From positions 1,426,001 to 1,490,000 of the forward strand of contig NZ_CP084528.1 in NCBI RefSeq assembly GCF_020410745.1: a stretch of DNA of 64,000 nucleotides, given 5' to 3'. Both the position numbers and the translations under genes were made by a program. Shown in pieces: positions 19,096-28,633 of this stretch (the first letter of the stretch is position 1; each line of letters starts with the position of its first letter). This DNA is from Kaistella polysaccharea. Its GTDB lineage: Bacteria > Bacteroidota > Bacteroidia > Flavobacteriales > Weeksellaceae. Under the pieces are notes generated by a model that worked only from the letters and a program-made list of their open reading frames with translations, ran no database searches and was not told the DNA's origin.

Positions 19096-19962
19096 TTAAG
19101 GTTTTAGCATATCAATTTCAATTGAATTATTGTTTTTTGCTTGTTTTTCTTTAGCGCTATTCTCCGTCCTTTTTATAAACTCAGTTGGTGAGATTGCAGC
19201 TCCGTTTCCATCTTTCATATTGCCTATGTTTCCCTTCACGATCATTTGTTTAAAATCTTTTGCGGGATCATTTCTCATCTCCCAGAAGAGTTTTTTATAT
19301 TTTTCCTGCGTAATGCGTATTGGAGTAACTTCCTGATTAAATTCAGAGATTTTCGGTTTTGAAGGTGTAAATTTAGTCACTCCTTTTAATTCAAATTGAT
19401 GTGTTTTTGAAGCATCTTCCATTTTAACAATCAAACCCGGAAGACCACTAAATTTATAAGGCCCATCTTGAAAAGGTAATTCGGTAGCGAAATAGGCAGT
19501 CCAATTTCTGCCGGCAAAAGTAGTAGTGGCTTTTTGTGTTTCAAATTCTCCGATTTTCATTTTTTCAGGTAAGATTTTCCAAACCATTTTTCGATCATCA
19601 GCAACATTAAATAAATCCCCGCCTATTCTGGTTTCTAAAGAAACTTCTTGTTTTGGGTAATCCTTAAAAACTTTATACGTTATAATTCCGGAATTTCTTG
19701 GTCGAACTGTAAGAGAAACATTCATCGCACCAGTAGCCTGAATTTGTTTTTCATAATAGGCAACCCTTGTAGAATCTGCAACGAAAGCATCGCGGCTGTA
19801 AAACTTCGACCCGTCTTTGGAAACATCAAGATACATGAGTTCTTTGCTTATGTTATCTTTATTTAAAGTATCCCGTACAAAACTGTAATCGTAAATAAAT
19901 CGTTGGTTCTGCGCGGAAGACAAAACGGAAAAAAAGAGTAATAAAGCGGCAAATTTTTTCAT
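19096..19962 (-). CDS. GLPGLI family secreted protein
   Basis: 288 residues with a cleavable signal peptide (…LFFSVLSSAQNQ). It carries the motif that names the family (YKFSGLPGLIVKMEDAS) after an AYFATELPFQDGP segment. The family (TIGR01200) is confined to Bacteroidota and has no known function; predicted location is periplasm or cell surface. The C-terminus is Lys/Asn-rich (KEKQAKNNNSIEI). No partner gene adjoins it. Confidence 0.85.
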   Translation of the reverse strand: MKKFAALLLFFSVLSSAQNQRFIYDYSFVRDTLNKDNISKELMYLDVSKDGSKFYSRDAFVADSTRVAYYEKQIQATGAMNVSLTVRPRNSGIITYKVFKDYPKQEVSLETRIGGDLFNVADDRKMVWKILPEKMKIGEFETQKATTTFAGRNWTAYFATELPFQDGPYKFSGLPGLIVKMEDASKTHQFELKGVTKFTPSKPKISEFNQEVTPIRITQEKYKKLFWEMRNDPAKDFKQMIVKGNIGNMKDGNGAAISPTEFIKRTENSAKEKQAKNNNSIEIDMLKP

Positions 19963-20367
19963 TGTTAATGTAATTTAAATGGAAAGATAATTCTTTTTTG
20001 GATTCGAAAGTTGGAGGAATGAAAATTTCTTTAATAAAATTTTTACGCGCATTTCAATGCGCAAAAATTTACTCAAAAAGCGGCAAATTTTTTATTTTTT
20101 TAATGAAAGAAAATTAGCGTAATGATTGTCATAAATTAAAAACCGAAAAAAATGACGTTTAAGCAGGATATTTTTTGCTTTTGGAAGATGTTAAATTTAA
20201 ATATAATAATTACGGAAGACATTCAGCGTGAATATTTTAGGTAGAAAAATATTTTGAAGGAAATGATTTCGGACAAATATTACGAAATCTTTTCGGAATA
20301 GAAAAAAAAATCCTACCTTTGCACACCCGTTTTGGGGAAAATTATGTTTAATCGTAAACGAAAAAGT
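19963..20367. other. Long intergenic region with hairpin and short direct repeat
   Basis: About 400 bases without a gene. It contains an imperfect inverted repeat at 20037-20070 (perfect GCGCATT/AATGCGC core around a 2-base loop, then an A/T-rich outer stem) and the second copy (20077-20093) of a 17-base sequence, AAAGCGGCAAATTTTTT, whose first copy (19943-19959) covers the start of the GLPGLI gene. It ends with the rplM promoter. The rest is AT-rich with no convincing reading frame. Confidence 0.6.
20314..20321 (+). promoter_or_regulatory. -7 box for rplM-rpsI
   Basis: TACCTTTG, an exact TAnnTTTG match, at the expected place before the ribosomal protein genes. No clear TTTG -33 box at 17-23 bases. 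Confidence 0.6.
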
Positions 20368-20823
20368 GTGAATACATTAAGTTACAAAACCGTCTCAGCT
20401 AACAAAGCTACCGCAAATAAAGAATGGGTTGTGGTAGACGCTGAAGGACAACCGTTAGGAAGATTAGCTTCTAAGGTTGCAAAGATTTTGAGAGGTAAGC
20501 ACAAAACGAATTTTACACCTCACGCAGACTGCGGAGACAATGTAATCGTTTTGAATGCTGGAAAGATTACTCTTTCTGGAAACAAGTGGGCTGACAAAAC
20601 TTACATTTGGCATACTGGTTATCCAGGTGGTCAAAAGTCAATGACTGCGCTAGAACTTCAAAAGAAAGATTCTTTGAAAGTATTGGAAAAATCTGTAAAA
20701 GGTATGCTTCCAAAAAACAAATTAGGATCTGTATTGTTTAAGAACCTTTATTTATATGAAGGAACTGAACATAAACATGAAGCTCAAACGCCGAAAGTAA
20801 TTAATATTAACGAATTCAAATAA
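20368..20823 (+). CDS. rplM: 50S ribosomal protein L13
   Basis: 151 residues from the GTG at 20368 (reads [14 protein letters not shown]). The family's N-terminal sequence starts here. Upstream in-frame TTG (20332) and ATG (20344) would add a basic, non-conserved extension and sit very close to the -7 box. Conserved blocks: [40 protein letters not shown]13 is an early-assembly large-subunit protein. It is followed 5 bases later by rpsI, the usual pair. Confidence 0.93.
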   Translation: MNTLSYKTVSANKATANKEWVVVDAEGQPLGRLASKVAKILRGKHKTNFTPHADCGDNVIVLNAGKITLSGNKWADKTYIWHTGYPGGQKSMTALELQKKDSLKVLEKSVKGMLPKNKLGSVLFKNLYLYEGTEHKHEAQTPKVININEFK

Positions 20824-20828
20824 TTAAT

Positions 20829-21215
20829 ATGTCAATAGTTCATAAAATCGGAAGAAGAAAAACTGCTGTTGCAAGAATTTACGTGAGACCAGGTACTGGT
20901 GTAATCACGATAAATAAAAAGGATTCTAAGGAATACTTTGGAACTGACGTTTTGGTTTACAAAGTAAATCAACCATTTTTATTAACAGAAACAGCTGGTC
21001 AGTATGACGTAACTGTGAATGTTTTCGGTGGTGGAATTACAGGTCAGGCTGAAGCAATCAGATTAGCTATTTCAAGAGCACTTTGCGAAATCAACGAAGA
21101 ATACCGTTTGCTTCTTAAGCCACACGGATTGCTTACAAGAGACGCAAGAATGGTTGAAAGAAAAAAACCAGGTCAGAAAAAAGCAAGAAAGAAATTCCAA
21201 TTCTCGAAACGTTAA
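20829..21215 (+). CDS. rpsI: 30S ribosomal protein S9
   Basis: 128 residues, full length. Conserved [18 protein letters not shown] at the start, [19 protein letters not shown] in the middle and the basic tail ([17 protein letters not shown] … FSKR) that reaches the P-site tRNA. It lies 5 bases after rplM. Confidence 0.97.
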   Translation: MSIVHKIGRRKTAVARIYVRPGTGVITINKKDSKEYFGTDVLVYKVNQPFLLTETAGQYDVTVNVFGGGITGQAEAIRLAISRALCEINEEYRLLLKPHGLLTRDARMVERKKPGQKKARKKFQFSKR

Positions 21216-21391
21216 GACGAGATTTGAGACTTGGCGACAAAAGATTAGAGATTTTTTATCTCCTGTCTATTGTTTTTCATCTATTATCTAACCCAAAAAA
21301 TGCCCCGTTAGTTTAGCACCCAAACATTTCTCCCATCAAAGAAATTGTTGATTGCATAAAGCGGCACGTAAACTAAAAACAAAAAAGAGAC

Positions 21392-22174
21392 ATGGCAAAA
21401 GCAAATGTTAAAGACCTTTTAGAGGCAGGCGTACACTTCGGTCACATGACCAGAAAGTGGAATCCAAATATGGCTCCATACATTTTTATGGAGAAAAACG
21501 GTATTCACATCGTAGACTTACATAAAACAGCAGTAAAATTAGATGAAGCTTGTTCAGCTTTAGAAAAAATTACTTCTGCAGGTAAAAAAGTTCTTTTCGT
21601 AGCAACTAAGAAACAAGCGAAAGAAGTGGTAGCGAAATATGCTGCTGAACTTAATATGCCTTATATTACTGAAAGATGGCCTGGAGGAATGTTGACAAAC
21701 TTTGTTACCATCCGTAAAGCTGTTAAGAAAATGAACCACATTGATAAAATGAAGAAAGACGGAACTTTCGAAACTTTATCTAAAAAAGAAAGACTACAAG
21801 TTGATCGTCAAAGAGCAAACTTGGAGAAAAATTTAGGTTCAATCTCTGACATGGTTCGTCTTCCATCAGCACTTTTTGTTGTTGATATTATGAAAGAACA
21901 CATCGCAGTAACAGAAGCGAAAAAATTGGGTATTCCAGTTTTCGCAATTGTTGATACGAACTCAGATCCAAGAAAAGTAGAATATGTAATTCCTGGAAAT
22001 GATGATGCTTCAAAATCAATTGATATGTTGTTAAGCGTTGTTTCAGATTCAATCAAGGAAGGTTTATCTCAAAGAAAAGCCGACAAAGAAAAATCTAAAG
22101 AAGAAGGAGAAAAAGTATCAGCTGATGCTGACGCAGATTTTACTTCTGAAACTCCAGCTCCTGCTGCAGAATAA
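21392..22174 (+). CDS. rpsB: 30S ribosomal protein S2
   Basis: 260 residues. Conserved LLEAGVHFGHMTRKWNP, VLFVATKKQAKEVV, ERWPGGMLTNF and IPVFAIVDTNSDP. The last ~35 residues (KADKEKSKEEGEKVSADAD…) are a charged, Ala-rich extension common in Bacteroidota S2. A purine-rich AAAAAAGAGAC lies just before the ATG. A 176-base gap separates it from rpsI. The usual partner tsf does not follow; a terminator does. Confidence 0.97.
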   Translation: MAKANVKDLLEAGVHFGHMTRKWNPNMAPYIFMEKNGIHIVDLHKTAVKLDEACSALEKITSAGKKVLFVATKKQAKEVVAKYAAELNMPYITERWPGGMLTNFVTIRKAVKKMNHIDKMKKDGTFETLSKKERLQVDRQRANLEKNLGSISDMVRLPSALFVVDIMKEHIAVTEAKKLGIPVFAIVDTNSDPRKVEYVIPGNDDASKSIDMLLSVVSDSIKEGLSQRKADKEKSKEEGEKVSADADADFTSETPAPAAE

Positions 22175-22191
22175 GATTTTATCTTGAATAT

Positions 22192-22226
22192 AAAAAAGGT
22201 TCAGAATTTATTTCTGAACCTTTTTT
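22192..22226. terminator. Bidirectional terminator after rpsB
   Basis: 15-bp stem (22192-22206 with 22212-22226, AAAAAAGGTTCAGAA arm) ending in a T-run on the plus strand and matching A-run on the left, so it can also serve trmB. Confidence 0.9.
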
Positions 22227-22268
22227 TTTGTGCCTATTTTTAAAATGGAAAAATAAATTCTCTATTTC

Positions 22269-22946
22269 TTAATTGATCTTGAATTTTATATACGTAATGG
22301 TTTTTCCTTTCGATTCAAATAATTCTTCGTAGTAGGTTTTAATTTCTCTTAACATCGGCGTTTCCGGATCAAACTCCGGCGCACCATAAATGTCGTGATT
22401 GGCGAAGAGAATTTCATGATCTAAACCTTGAAGAAGTCCCAAAGTATAACCGTGTAAAAATTCTGAATCAGTTTTCAAATGCATGATGCCGTCTTTTTTC
22501 AGAATCTTTTTATAACGTTCCAGAAAATCAGGATGCGTCATTCTGTGTTTTGTGCGTCTATATTTAATTTGCGGATCTGGAAATGTAATCCAGATTTCAT
22601 CAACCTCATCTTCTGCGAAAAAACAATCAATCAGTTCTATTTGTGTTCGTAGAAAAGCAATGTTATTTAAATTATTTTCAAGGGCATCTTTTGCTCCAAA
22701 CCAAAAACGCGCACCTTTAATATCAATACCAATAAAGTTTTTTTCGGGGAACGCTCTTCCTAATCCGACAGAATATTCTCCTTTTCCACAACCCAGTTCT
22801 AAAACGATGGGATTATCATTTTTAAATACTTCTTGTCTCCATTTGCCTTTCAGATGATAATTTGCCAAAGCTTCTGCTCTGGTCGGCTGAAATACGTTTG
22901 GAAGCGTTTCATTTTCGGCAAATCTTGCCATTTTATTTTTACCCAT
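22269..22946 (-). CDS. trmB: tRNA (guanine-N7-)-methyltransferase TrmB
   Basis: 225 residues. Makes m7G46 in tRNA variable loops with SAM. SAM-binding motif VLELGCGKGEYSVGLG, then FIGIDIKGARFW, and the TrmB signature EIWITFPDPQIKYRRTKHRMTHPDFLERY. A lysine-rich N-terminus (MGKNKMARFAENE) precedes the fold. It converges on rpsB. Confidence 0.95.
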   Translation of the reverse strand: MGKNKMARFAENETLPNVFQPTRAEALANYHLKGKWRQEVFKNDNPIVLELGCGKGEYSVGLGRAFPEKNFIGIDIKGARFWFGAKDALENNLNNIAFLRTQIELIDCFFAEDEVDEIWITFPDPQIKYRRTKHRMTHPDFLERYKKILKKDGIMHLKTDSEFLHGYTLGLLQGLDHEILFANHDIYGAPEFDPETPMLREIKTYYEELFESKGKTITYIKFKIN

Positions 22947-22999
22947 AGGATATAGAAAAAGCCAGGGCTTCTTGGGAATTTTAATTTAAAGGGAACGGT

Positions 23000-23761
23000 T
23001 TATTTACCCGGATTATTTAAAGATACAATCAAAGCTTTTTGCACAGACTTCTGCGAAGCGTAATCTGCGCCGCAAACCTTAGTTGTGAAGAGGTAACTAC
23101 CTTTTTGCACTACAATTGAACCTTCGGCCTGTGTAGGAACAGCAAGGCGATATTTGGTATTGCCCACGCCCTCTATACGCATAATCATATTGCAGTTCGA
23201 TTTATTTTCAATCATTACAATACTTTCTTTGCTGGTAGGATCGTTATCAAACAAAGAATTCAAAATCTGAACAGTTTTATTTTTATGTTCCATCGGTGAT
23301 ACCGACATCAACATCAGAAACTCTTCTTGCTCATTAGAATCAAGTAATGCAGAAGATTCGCCTAGTGCTTCAGCGCTCAGGTTTGCAGCGTAATTTTTCG
23401 CTGCCAGTTGCGCCTCAAATTTGGCAATTTGTTTTTGCTTAATAATTTCATTCATTTCCTCGAAACCAATTTTGGTTGAAGGTCTGCTGTACAGTAAGGC
23501 TATTTTTTCTTGAAAATGCGGAACACGCTGATCTGCAGGATGAGCATTTTTAATATATTCTTTTAGCAGTTTAATTAATCGTGGTTTTAAAAGCAATCTT
23601 TTCGGATCATCTGGATGTGCATCTTTCAGAAAAGCATCTATTTCATAAATGCTGGTACTTCGCATGATACGGGAATAATCCTTCATTTTTTTCTGTGCGG
23701 AAAAATTTGCACAAAATAAAGTGATAAAAAGTAGAAAAGTTATTTTTTTCAAAAACGCCAT
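23000..23761 (-). CDS. Secreted DUF6759-like protein
   Basis: 253 residues. The signal peptide has no lipobox (FITLFCANFSAQKK). The N-terminal half is helical, with a near-repeat around AHPDDPKRLLLKPRL and AHPADQRVPHF. The C-terminal ~70 residues (IENKSNCNMIMRIEG … VCGADYASQKSV) match the end of the lipoprotein at 4825-5280, with both cysteines kept. I recall this block as DUF6759. A reverse-strand TATATTTG box lies at 23835-23842. Function unknown. Confidence 0.7.
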   Translation of the reverse strand: MAFLKKITFLLFITLFCANFSAQKKMKDYSRIMRSTSIYEIDAFLKDAHPDDPKRLLLKPRLIKLLKEYIKNAHPADQRVPHFQEKIALLYSRPSTKIGFEEMNEIIKQKQIAKFEAQLAAKNYAANLSAEALGESSALLDSNEQEEFLMLMSVSPMEHKNKTVQILNSLFDNDPTSKESIVMIENKSNCNMIMRIEGVGNTKYRLAVPTQAEGSIVVQKGSYLFTTKVCGADYASQKSVQKALIVSLNNPGK

Positions 23762-23834
23762 AGACTTTAAAAATTTTCGGTGAAGTACAGTTTGAGTATT
23801 GGTGTGCTAAAAACTGACTTTAATAATACGTCGC

Positions 23835-23842
23835 CAAATATA
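23835..23842 (-). promoter_or_regulatory. -7 box for the 23000-23761 gene
   Basis: Reverse-strand TATATTTG, 73 bases upstream of the ATG, leaving a leader of roughly 65 bases. Confidence 0.45.
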
Positions 23843-23874
23843 AAAAAATATTACTTAAAAATTGTTCTAATGCC

Positions 23875-24666
23875 TTATTTTACTTGCTCCATCAGATTAG
23901 AGTTTTTTAATCTCCGCTGATAAATTGGCAGATATTTCTCAATATATATTCCAATTACTTCGTAATTATTTGCTTGCACGTAAGAATAAATATCATCCGA
24001 CGAATAGACAAACTGTAAAAAGTTTTCAATTAAATTTTCGGGAATCTTAAGAGCGGTGAAATACGGTACACCAAAGTAATTTTTGATATTCTTAACGGAA
24101 GAATTCATTTTTTCGTATTGTTGTGCCCTTTCTTTTTTCTTGCGTTCTCCAGAAAGAATATCGTAAACGCTTTCTAAACTAAAAGTTAAACCTCCTCCAC
24201 TGAATCCTGCAACGGGCAATTGTGGCGGCGTACCGTCTCCTTTTGGACTTGGCAAACCGATCATTTTCTGCAAAGCCAGAGCTTTTTCTCCATTTCTAAG
24301 AGAAGTCACATCTTTTCGAAGATTTCCTGTGGGTTTAAATCTGCTGATGATCACTTCCTGAATATCGTAATACGCAATCTTCAATTCAACAAAATTCTTT
24401 GAAGTCTCCAGCTGTTCAGCGGTAACGGTCACGTCTTTCCGATCGGTAACGATCGATGTAAACCGAATTACATCTCCTTCTTTTGCCGGAATTTTAAACG
24501 TTCCAAAATAGTCGGTATACACCGTTTTGTGTGCTGTGACATTCGTTACATAAATCTGATTGAGGTAATATACCGATTTATCCCGGATAATGATTTCGCC
24601 GCTAAAATATTGCGCCTGAACATTAGTTAAAATAAATAGAATTCCCAGGAATAGTAACTTCTTCAT
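23875..24666 (-). CDS. Secreted protein with carboxypeptidase-regulatory-like N-terminal domain
   Basis: 263 residues from the ATG at 24666 (MKKLLFLGILFILTNVQA signal peptide); an in-frame upstream ATG at 24705 would bury the signal. Residues ~20-105 resemble the CarbopepD_reg_2 beta sandwich common in Bacteroidota envelope proteins (GEIIIRDKSVYYLNQIYVTN … YTDYFGTFKIPAKEGD … IRFTSI). The rest is helical and charged, with a Gly/Pro loop (PVAGFSGGGLTFSLES). No enzyme motif is visible. The function is unknown. Confidence 0.75.
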   Translation of the reverse strand: MKKLLFLGILFILTNVQAQYFSGEIIIRDKSVYYLNQIYVTNVTAHKTVYTDYFGTFKIPAKEGDVIRFTSIVTDRKDVTVTAEQLETSKNFVELKIAYYDIQEVIISRFKPTGNLRKDVTSLRNGEKALALQKMIGLPSPKGDGTPPQLPVAGFSGGGLTFSLESVYDILSGERKKKERAQQYEKMNSSVKNIKNYFGVPYFTALKIPENLIENFLQFVYSSDDIYSYVQANNYEVIGIYIEKYLPIYQRRLKNSNLMEQVK

Positions 24667-24784
24667 ACAGTGCGCAAAATAAATGTTTTTTTTCGGTACG
24701 ATCACGTTCTTTGATGCAGAATTTGGGTTAAAGTTTGGTTAAAGCCTCCAAATTAGTGTTAATTTATTTACCGTTATTAAAAAG

Positions 24785-24815
24785 AAAAATCCCCGGACAT
24801 CGCCCAGGGATTTTC
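24785..24815 (-). terminator. Terminator after the T9SS metalloprotease gene
   Basis: On the minus strand an AAAATCCC…GGGGATTTTT hairpin followed by T-rich sequence, 20 bases beyond the stop at 24834. Confidence 0.75.
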
Positions 24816-24833
24816 TTATTGAAAAAATGACTC

Positions 24834-27749
24834 TTACTTTTTGATGAATTTCAATTTTGCAATCTCACCATCTTCTTCGATAGAGATGATGTAAACACCT
24901 TTTAAAAGGTTTGTAACCTGTACTTTATAATCAATTACTTTCCCATTAGAAACCAGTTGACCTGCCATATTATAGATTTTATAGCTTGCCTTATCGGTAA
25001 CTTTCGTAATGTTTAATAAATCAATCGCAGGATTCGGATATACCTGAATCTGGTCTGTTTTTGGATTATTTATACCCAACACTGAGGAGATTTTAACTGC
25101 ATAATCCTCTACTTCGCCATAATTAATGGTTCCGCATGGTGAAGTTTGTGTTCCGTTATATCTTAATGCAACACGCATTCCGACGGTTTTATCTCCAGTA
25201 TAAGCATCCGCAGGAACTGAAAATGTCGCAGTTACTGATGTGGTTTGATTGGGCGCCGTTGACATGATCATCTCGTTCTGCTCATATATTCCGTTTCTAT
25301 TAAAGTCGATCCATACACTTACCGCATCATCATAAGGAGTTCCCGGCCATGTTTTAGTGACCTTGATGATATTATTGGTTGTATTTGACTTAAGTTTTAC
25401 CAATCTCGTAGCGTCATCAGAGTAATCAGTATAAGTTGACGCTCCTGAGACACTCGTCACGCCTGCAGCTCCTTCCGCTGTAATTTCAACTTTGCTGATA
25501 AATTCATCAGTTGCACTGTTTGAGACCAATTCACAATAGGTAAGACCCGTAGTTTTAAAAGTTGCATTTGCATAGGCGCTGGTACTTCCGGAGCAAACCG
25601 CAGCAACCTGTACATTGTAATCTGTAGTTTCCATTAAACCCGTAAGCAGGTAGCCTACTCCCGAAACAGAAATCTGAGTCCATGTGGTTTCAGTGGATTT
25701 TTTATACCGGACAATATAAGTTGCACCGGCCACGGCATCCCAACTTAATTTAGCAGTGTCCATCGTAATATCTGTCACTGTGAAATTTTTCGGTGCTGTC
25801 CCATCACATGGTGCAATGGGAGAAACGATAACCGTCTCAACTGCATAAAAGACATTTCCAATAGCTGAAATGCGTACTTTAAGTTCTGAATCAGTGGCAG
25901 CAGATGCGAAACTGAAAAGTTCCGCACCGTCGTTAGGCGTTGAAGCTGTTAAAAGTGTCCACGATGCGCCGTTATCTTTTGTATAATCTATCTTCACATC
26001 TTTTACATTAAAAGGCGAAGCATTTGTTCCGACAACATCCCAAGTTAAAGGTCCAGAAGCATTATTGTAGACTTTAGAACTTGTAATTTTAAATGGTCCT
26101 TTATCGCTCACGATCACTTTTTGCGTAGAACTTTGAGTTTGTTTCTGCGTAGCATCTGGATGATTATCTCTCACGTTCACACTAAAGTTGGTAGTTCTGG
26201 CAACTGTTGAAGCAGATTCCCAACTGTCTGGACTTCTCACCACGCCTGAAAGCACTGTTTCCAGTTTTGGAAAAGACCTAGCGGGATTCGCAACTGGTGG
26301 CAAAGATCTGAAACTTGCACCTGTCGTTGTGTTTCCAAGATTCGTTTTATCGATGGGAATCATCGCATTATCAATTTCTTCCCAGGTATAGGTAAGCGCA
26401 TTATTTTCTGAATCAGTGGCCTGAGCAGTTAACACAAAAGCGGTAGATTTTGGAATCGTAACGTCTGGCATCGCTGTAATAAACGGTGGATTATTACTGA
26501 TGGGAACTTCAACATCGCACGTTTTAGCTATTAAATTACTTTGTACCTGATTGATAGATATTACATGAAAATACGGATCAGAGTTCGATTGCACATCAGT
26601 ATTTGCACCGGTAATTCCCGCATAACCCATTAAGGTAGATCCAGAACCGGGTTCAATACTCGTTATTTGACCTTCTAATAGATGAGAGAAAGTGTGGGTT
26701 GCACCAACTTGATGTCCCAGTTCGTGAGCCACAAAATCAAGATCAAAACTGTCACCCTTTGGAATACCGTTCGCGGGCGAAGTTATTCCAGACCCTTTGG
26801 CCTTATCAGTGTCACTGGAAGGATTGATACAGATACAACCCACGCAACCAGCATTGCCACCACCACCTGCGGCACCGAATAAATGCCCGATATCGTAAGC
26901 ATTATTTCCAATGGTACTGGTAAGTGTTTTTTGAAGTTCTACATTCCAGTTCTTTAAACTGCTGTAAGGATCTGTAGCGGGATCGGTATAAATGAGCGCA
27001 GGGAAATCCTGAAGAATTAATCGCAGAGCAAAGTCTCTCTCGAAAATTCCGTTAACGCGTGTAAGCGTTGCGTTCATAGCAGTTAATGCCTGGGAGACTC
27101 CACCGAAATACTTGGTGTATTCTCCTGTAACAGACAAGGCCAGACGTAAAGTTCGAAATTTCTTATCGGAAGATTTATTAAAATTTAGGGCGTTTTTATC
27201 AAATGTTTTTCCCGCGGAATACATCTGATCGAGTTGTTGCTTAGTTAATGGCGTCTCGTTGGTAGAGCAGACAAAAGCTTTGTCACCTTCACTTTTAGTA
27301 CTTTTAGGATGAACCCGATAGATTGATTTTTCAACATTCTGAGGTTCGATAAATTCGTAAACTCCATTTCTAACCATCATCGACTGGAAATCATTCGGCG
27401 CGATACTGAACCGAACATAAGCTGAAGGATCATCAATACCTACACCAGCATAAGAGCCGAGTTCATACCGATCCGCCAAAGATTTCACCACTACAGGTGA
27501 ACTGTACACAGCAAATCTTTCTAGCCTTCCGTCAAGAGTTGGCAATGTAACTTCTACCGGAGTTGCATATTTACCAGATTCCTCAGCACGTGAAAGTGCA
27601 GCGACCATTTTGGTATATTCAAAGGAATAATAGATAGATTGTTGCGAAGATTTTTGAATTTTGTCACTTTGTAAAGTAACTGGACTCCACTGGCCAAATG
27701 CTGCGGTAGCCAACATTACCAAAAGGAAAGAAGGAAAGATCTTCTTCAT
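24834..27749 (-). CDS. Secreted reprolysin-type zinc metalloprotease with FN3, GEVED and T9SS type A domains
   Basis: 971 residues. Signal peptide (…LATAAFGQW), an N-terminal propeptide-like region, then a metzincin domain with zinc motif HELGHQVGATH (H342, E343, H346, H352) and a downstream Met-turn-like STLMGYAG. Ig/FN3-like modules follow (KNFTVTDITMDTAKLSWDAV at about 650-735), a GEVED domain (SVWIDFNRNGIYEQ, YGEVEDYAV) and a type A sorting domain (VYPNPAIDLLNI … NLLKGVYIISIE). It should be exported by T9SS and act extracellularly. It has a textbook promoter at 27773-27803 and a terminator at 24785-24815. Confidence 0.93.
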   Translation of the reverse strand: MKKIFPSFLLVMLATAAFGQWSPVTLQSDKIQKSSQQSIYYSFEYTKMVAALSRAEESGKYATPVEVTLPTLDGRLERFAVYSSPVVVKSLADRYELGSYAGVGIDDPSAYVRFSIAPNDFQSMMVRNGVYEFIEPQNVEKSIYRVHPKSTKSEGDKAFVCSTNETPLTKQQLDQMYSAGKTFDKNALNFNKSSDKKFRTLRLALSVTGEYTKYFGGVSQALTAMNATLTRVNGIFERDFALRLILQDFPALIYTDPATDPYSSLKNWNVELQKTLTSTIGNNAYDIGHLFGAAGGGGNAGCVGCICINPSSDTDKAKGSGITSPANGIPKGDSFDLDFVAHELGHQVGATHTFSHLLEGQITSIEPGSGSTLMGYAGITGANTDVQSNSDPYFHVISINQVQSNLIAKTCDVEVPISNNPPFITAMPDVTIPKSTAFVLTAQATDSENNALTYTWEEIDNAMIPIDKTNLGNTTTGASFRSLPPVANPARSFPKLETVLSGVVRSPDSWESASTVARTTNFSVNVRDNHPDATQKQTQSSTQKVIVSDKGPFKITSSKVYNNASGPLTWDVVGTNASPFNVKDVKIDYTKDNGASWTLLTASTPNDGAELFSFASAATDSELKVRISAIGNVFYAVETVIVSPIAPCDGTAPKNFTVTDITMDTAKLSWDAVAGATYIVRYKKSTETTWTQISVSGVGYLLTGLMETTDYNVQVAAVCSGSTSAYANATFKTTGLTYCELVSNSATDEFISKVEITAEGAAGVTSVSGASTYTDYSDDATRLVKLKSNTTNNIIKVTKTWPGTPYDDAVSVWIDFNRNGIYEQNEMIMSTAPNQTTSVTATFSVPADAYTGDKTVGMRVALRYNGTQTSPCGTINYGEVEDYAVKISSVLGINNPKTDQIQVYPNPAIDLLNITKVTDKASYKIYNMAGQLVSNGKVIDYKVQVTNLLKGVYIISIEEDGEIAKLKFIKK

Positions 27750-27772
27750 ATTACTGATATTTTATTATTTTT

Positions 27773-27803
27773 CAAATGTAGATTATTTTTAACCTCTTCC
27801 AAA
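27773..27803 (-). promoter_or_regulatory. Promoter for the T9SS metalloprotease gene
   Basis: Reverse strand: TTTG (27803-27800), a 19-base spacer and TACATTTG (27780-27773), a full match to the Bacteroidota consensus. The ATG is 23 bases beyond the -7 box. Confidence 0.8.
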
Positions 27804-27973
27804 GTTATAGAACTTAAATTTTTTCTAAAAGACAGATTTATACCATCTTAAAGCTTTAAGCAGCTTCATTAGTAAATTAAAAACCGCACTGAAAGTCAAA
27901 ATGTAACTTTAAATAAAACTCCACCATTAATAGTTGAAAGACAGAGAAAGCAGTCTTGTTAATTAAGAATTCA

Positions 27974-28633
27974 TCAGAAGGAATAAGCGATATTCCAGGA
28001 GAAACCGATGTTAAATTTTGCGGAGCTTTTACCAAATCCCGGAACAATCATGGGCTTAATCTCTTCTTGTGTGGTGGAGAAAACTAAATATTTTGGCTGT
28101 ACCGTAACTTCGATATAAAGAGGTGATTCAAATAACTGAACCCTGCCGCCGACTGCACCTTCAATCCAGTAGGAACTTTGAGTAGATGAGGGAAATGCCG
28201 TGGAAACATCGCTGTCTCCAAATCCTCTGATAGGAACGGCTTTGTATTCCTGCGAATAAAATGAACCTGCCACTTTACCGCCTACATAAAAACCGTTAAG
28301 TTCATTTTCGGGATCGTGCGCCAGCATATATAAAGTTCCTAATCGCATAAAAGGACCTGAAGCTGTTGCATCGTAGCCATTTTTCTGATAGATATTAGAT
28401 TCAAAACCGGCGTCTGCAATTGCATAAAAATTATCTTTGATTTTTGAAGACACAAATCCCTGAATTAATTTTCGGTCCGAAAATACGGAAAGACCAGCAT
28501 TCAAAACATCAAAACCAACTAAAAAATTAGGTTCATATTTCCATGTTGATGGGATAGAATCTTTTTTATTTTGAGCCAGAGCAAGAATAAAAAGAAAACT
28601 AAAAAAGAAGGAAAAGATGCGTTTTGCTTTCAT
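27974..28633 (-). CDS. DUF6048 family outer-membrane-like protein
   Basis: 219 residues with a signal peptide (FSFLFILALAQNKK). The body is a series of amphipathic strands with an aromatic last residue (FNIGFSWNIAYSF), the layout of a small outer-membrane beta barrel. It begins inside the end of the DUF6452 gene (35-base overlap, same strand). In flavobacteria a DUF6048 gene commonly follows DUF6452 and rlmD, and I assign it on that neighbourhood plus the strand pattern. Function unknown. Confidence 0.7.
   Translation of the reverse strand: MKAKRIFSFFFSFLFILALAQNKKDSIPSTWKYEPNFLVGFDVLNAGLSVFSDRKLIQGFVSSKIKDNFYAIADAGFESNIYQKNGYDATASGPFMRLGTLYMLAHDPENELNGFYVGGKVAGSFYSQEYKAVPIRGFGDSDVSTAFPSSTQSSYWIEGAVGGRVQLFESPLYIEVTVQPKYLVFSTTQEEIKPMIVPGFGKSSAKFNIGFSWNIAYSF

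Noticed and set aside
20037-20070. Hairpin as a terminator for a neighbouring gene
   Set aside because: No gene ends toward it; the GLPGLI gene starts there and rplM starts on the other side.
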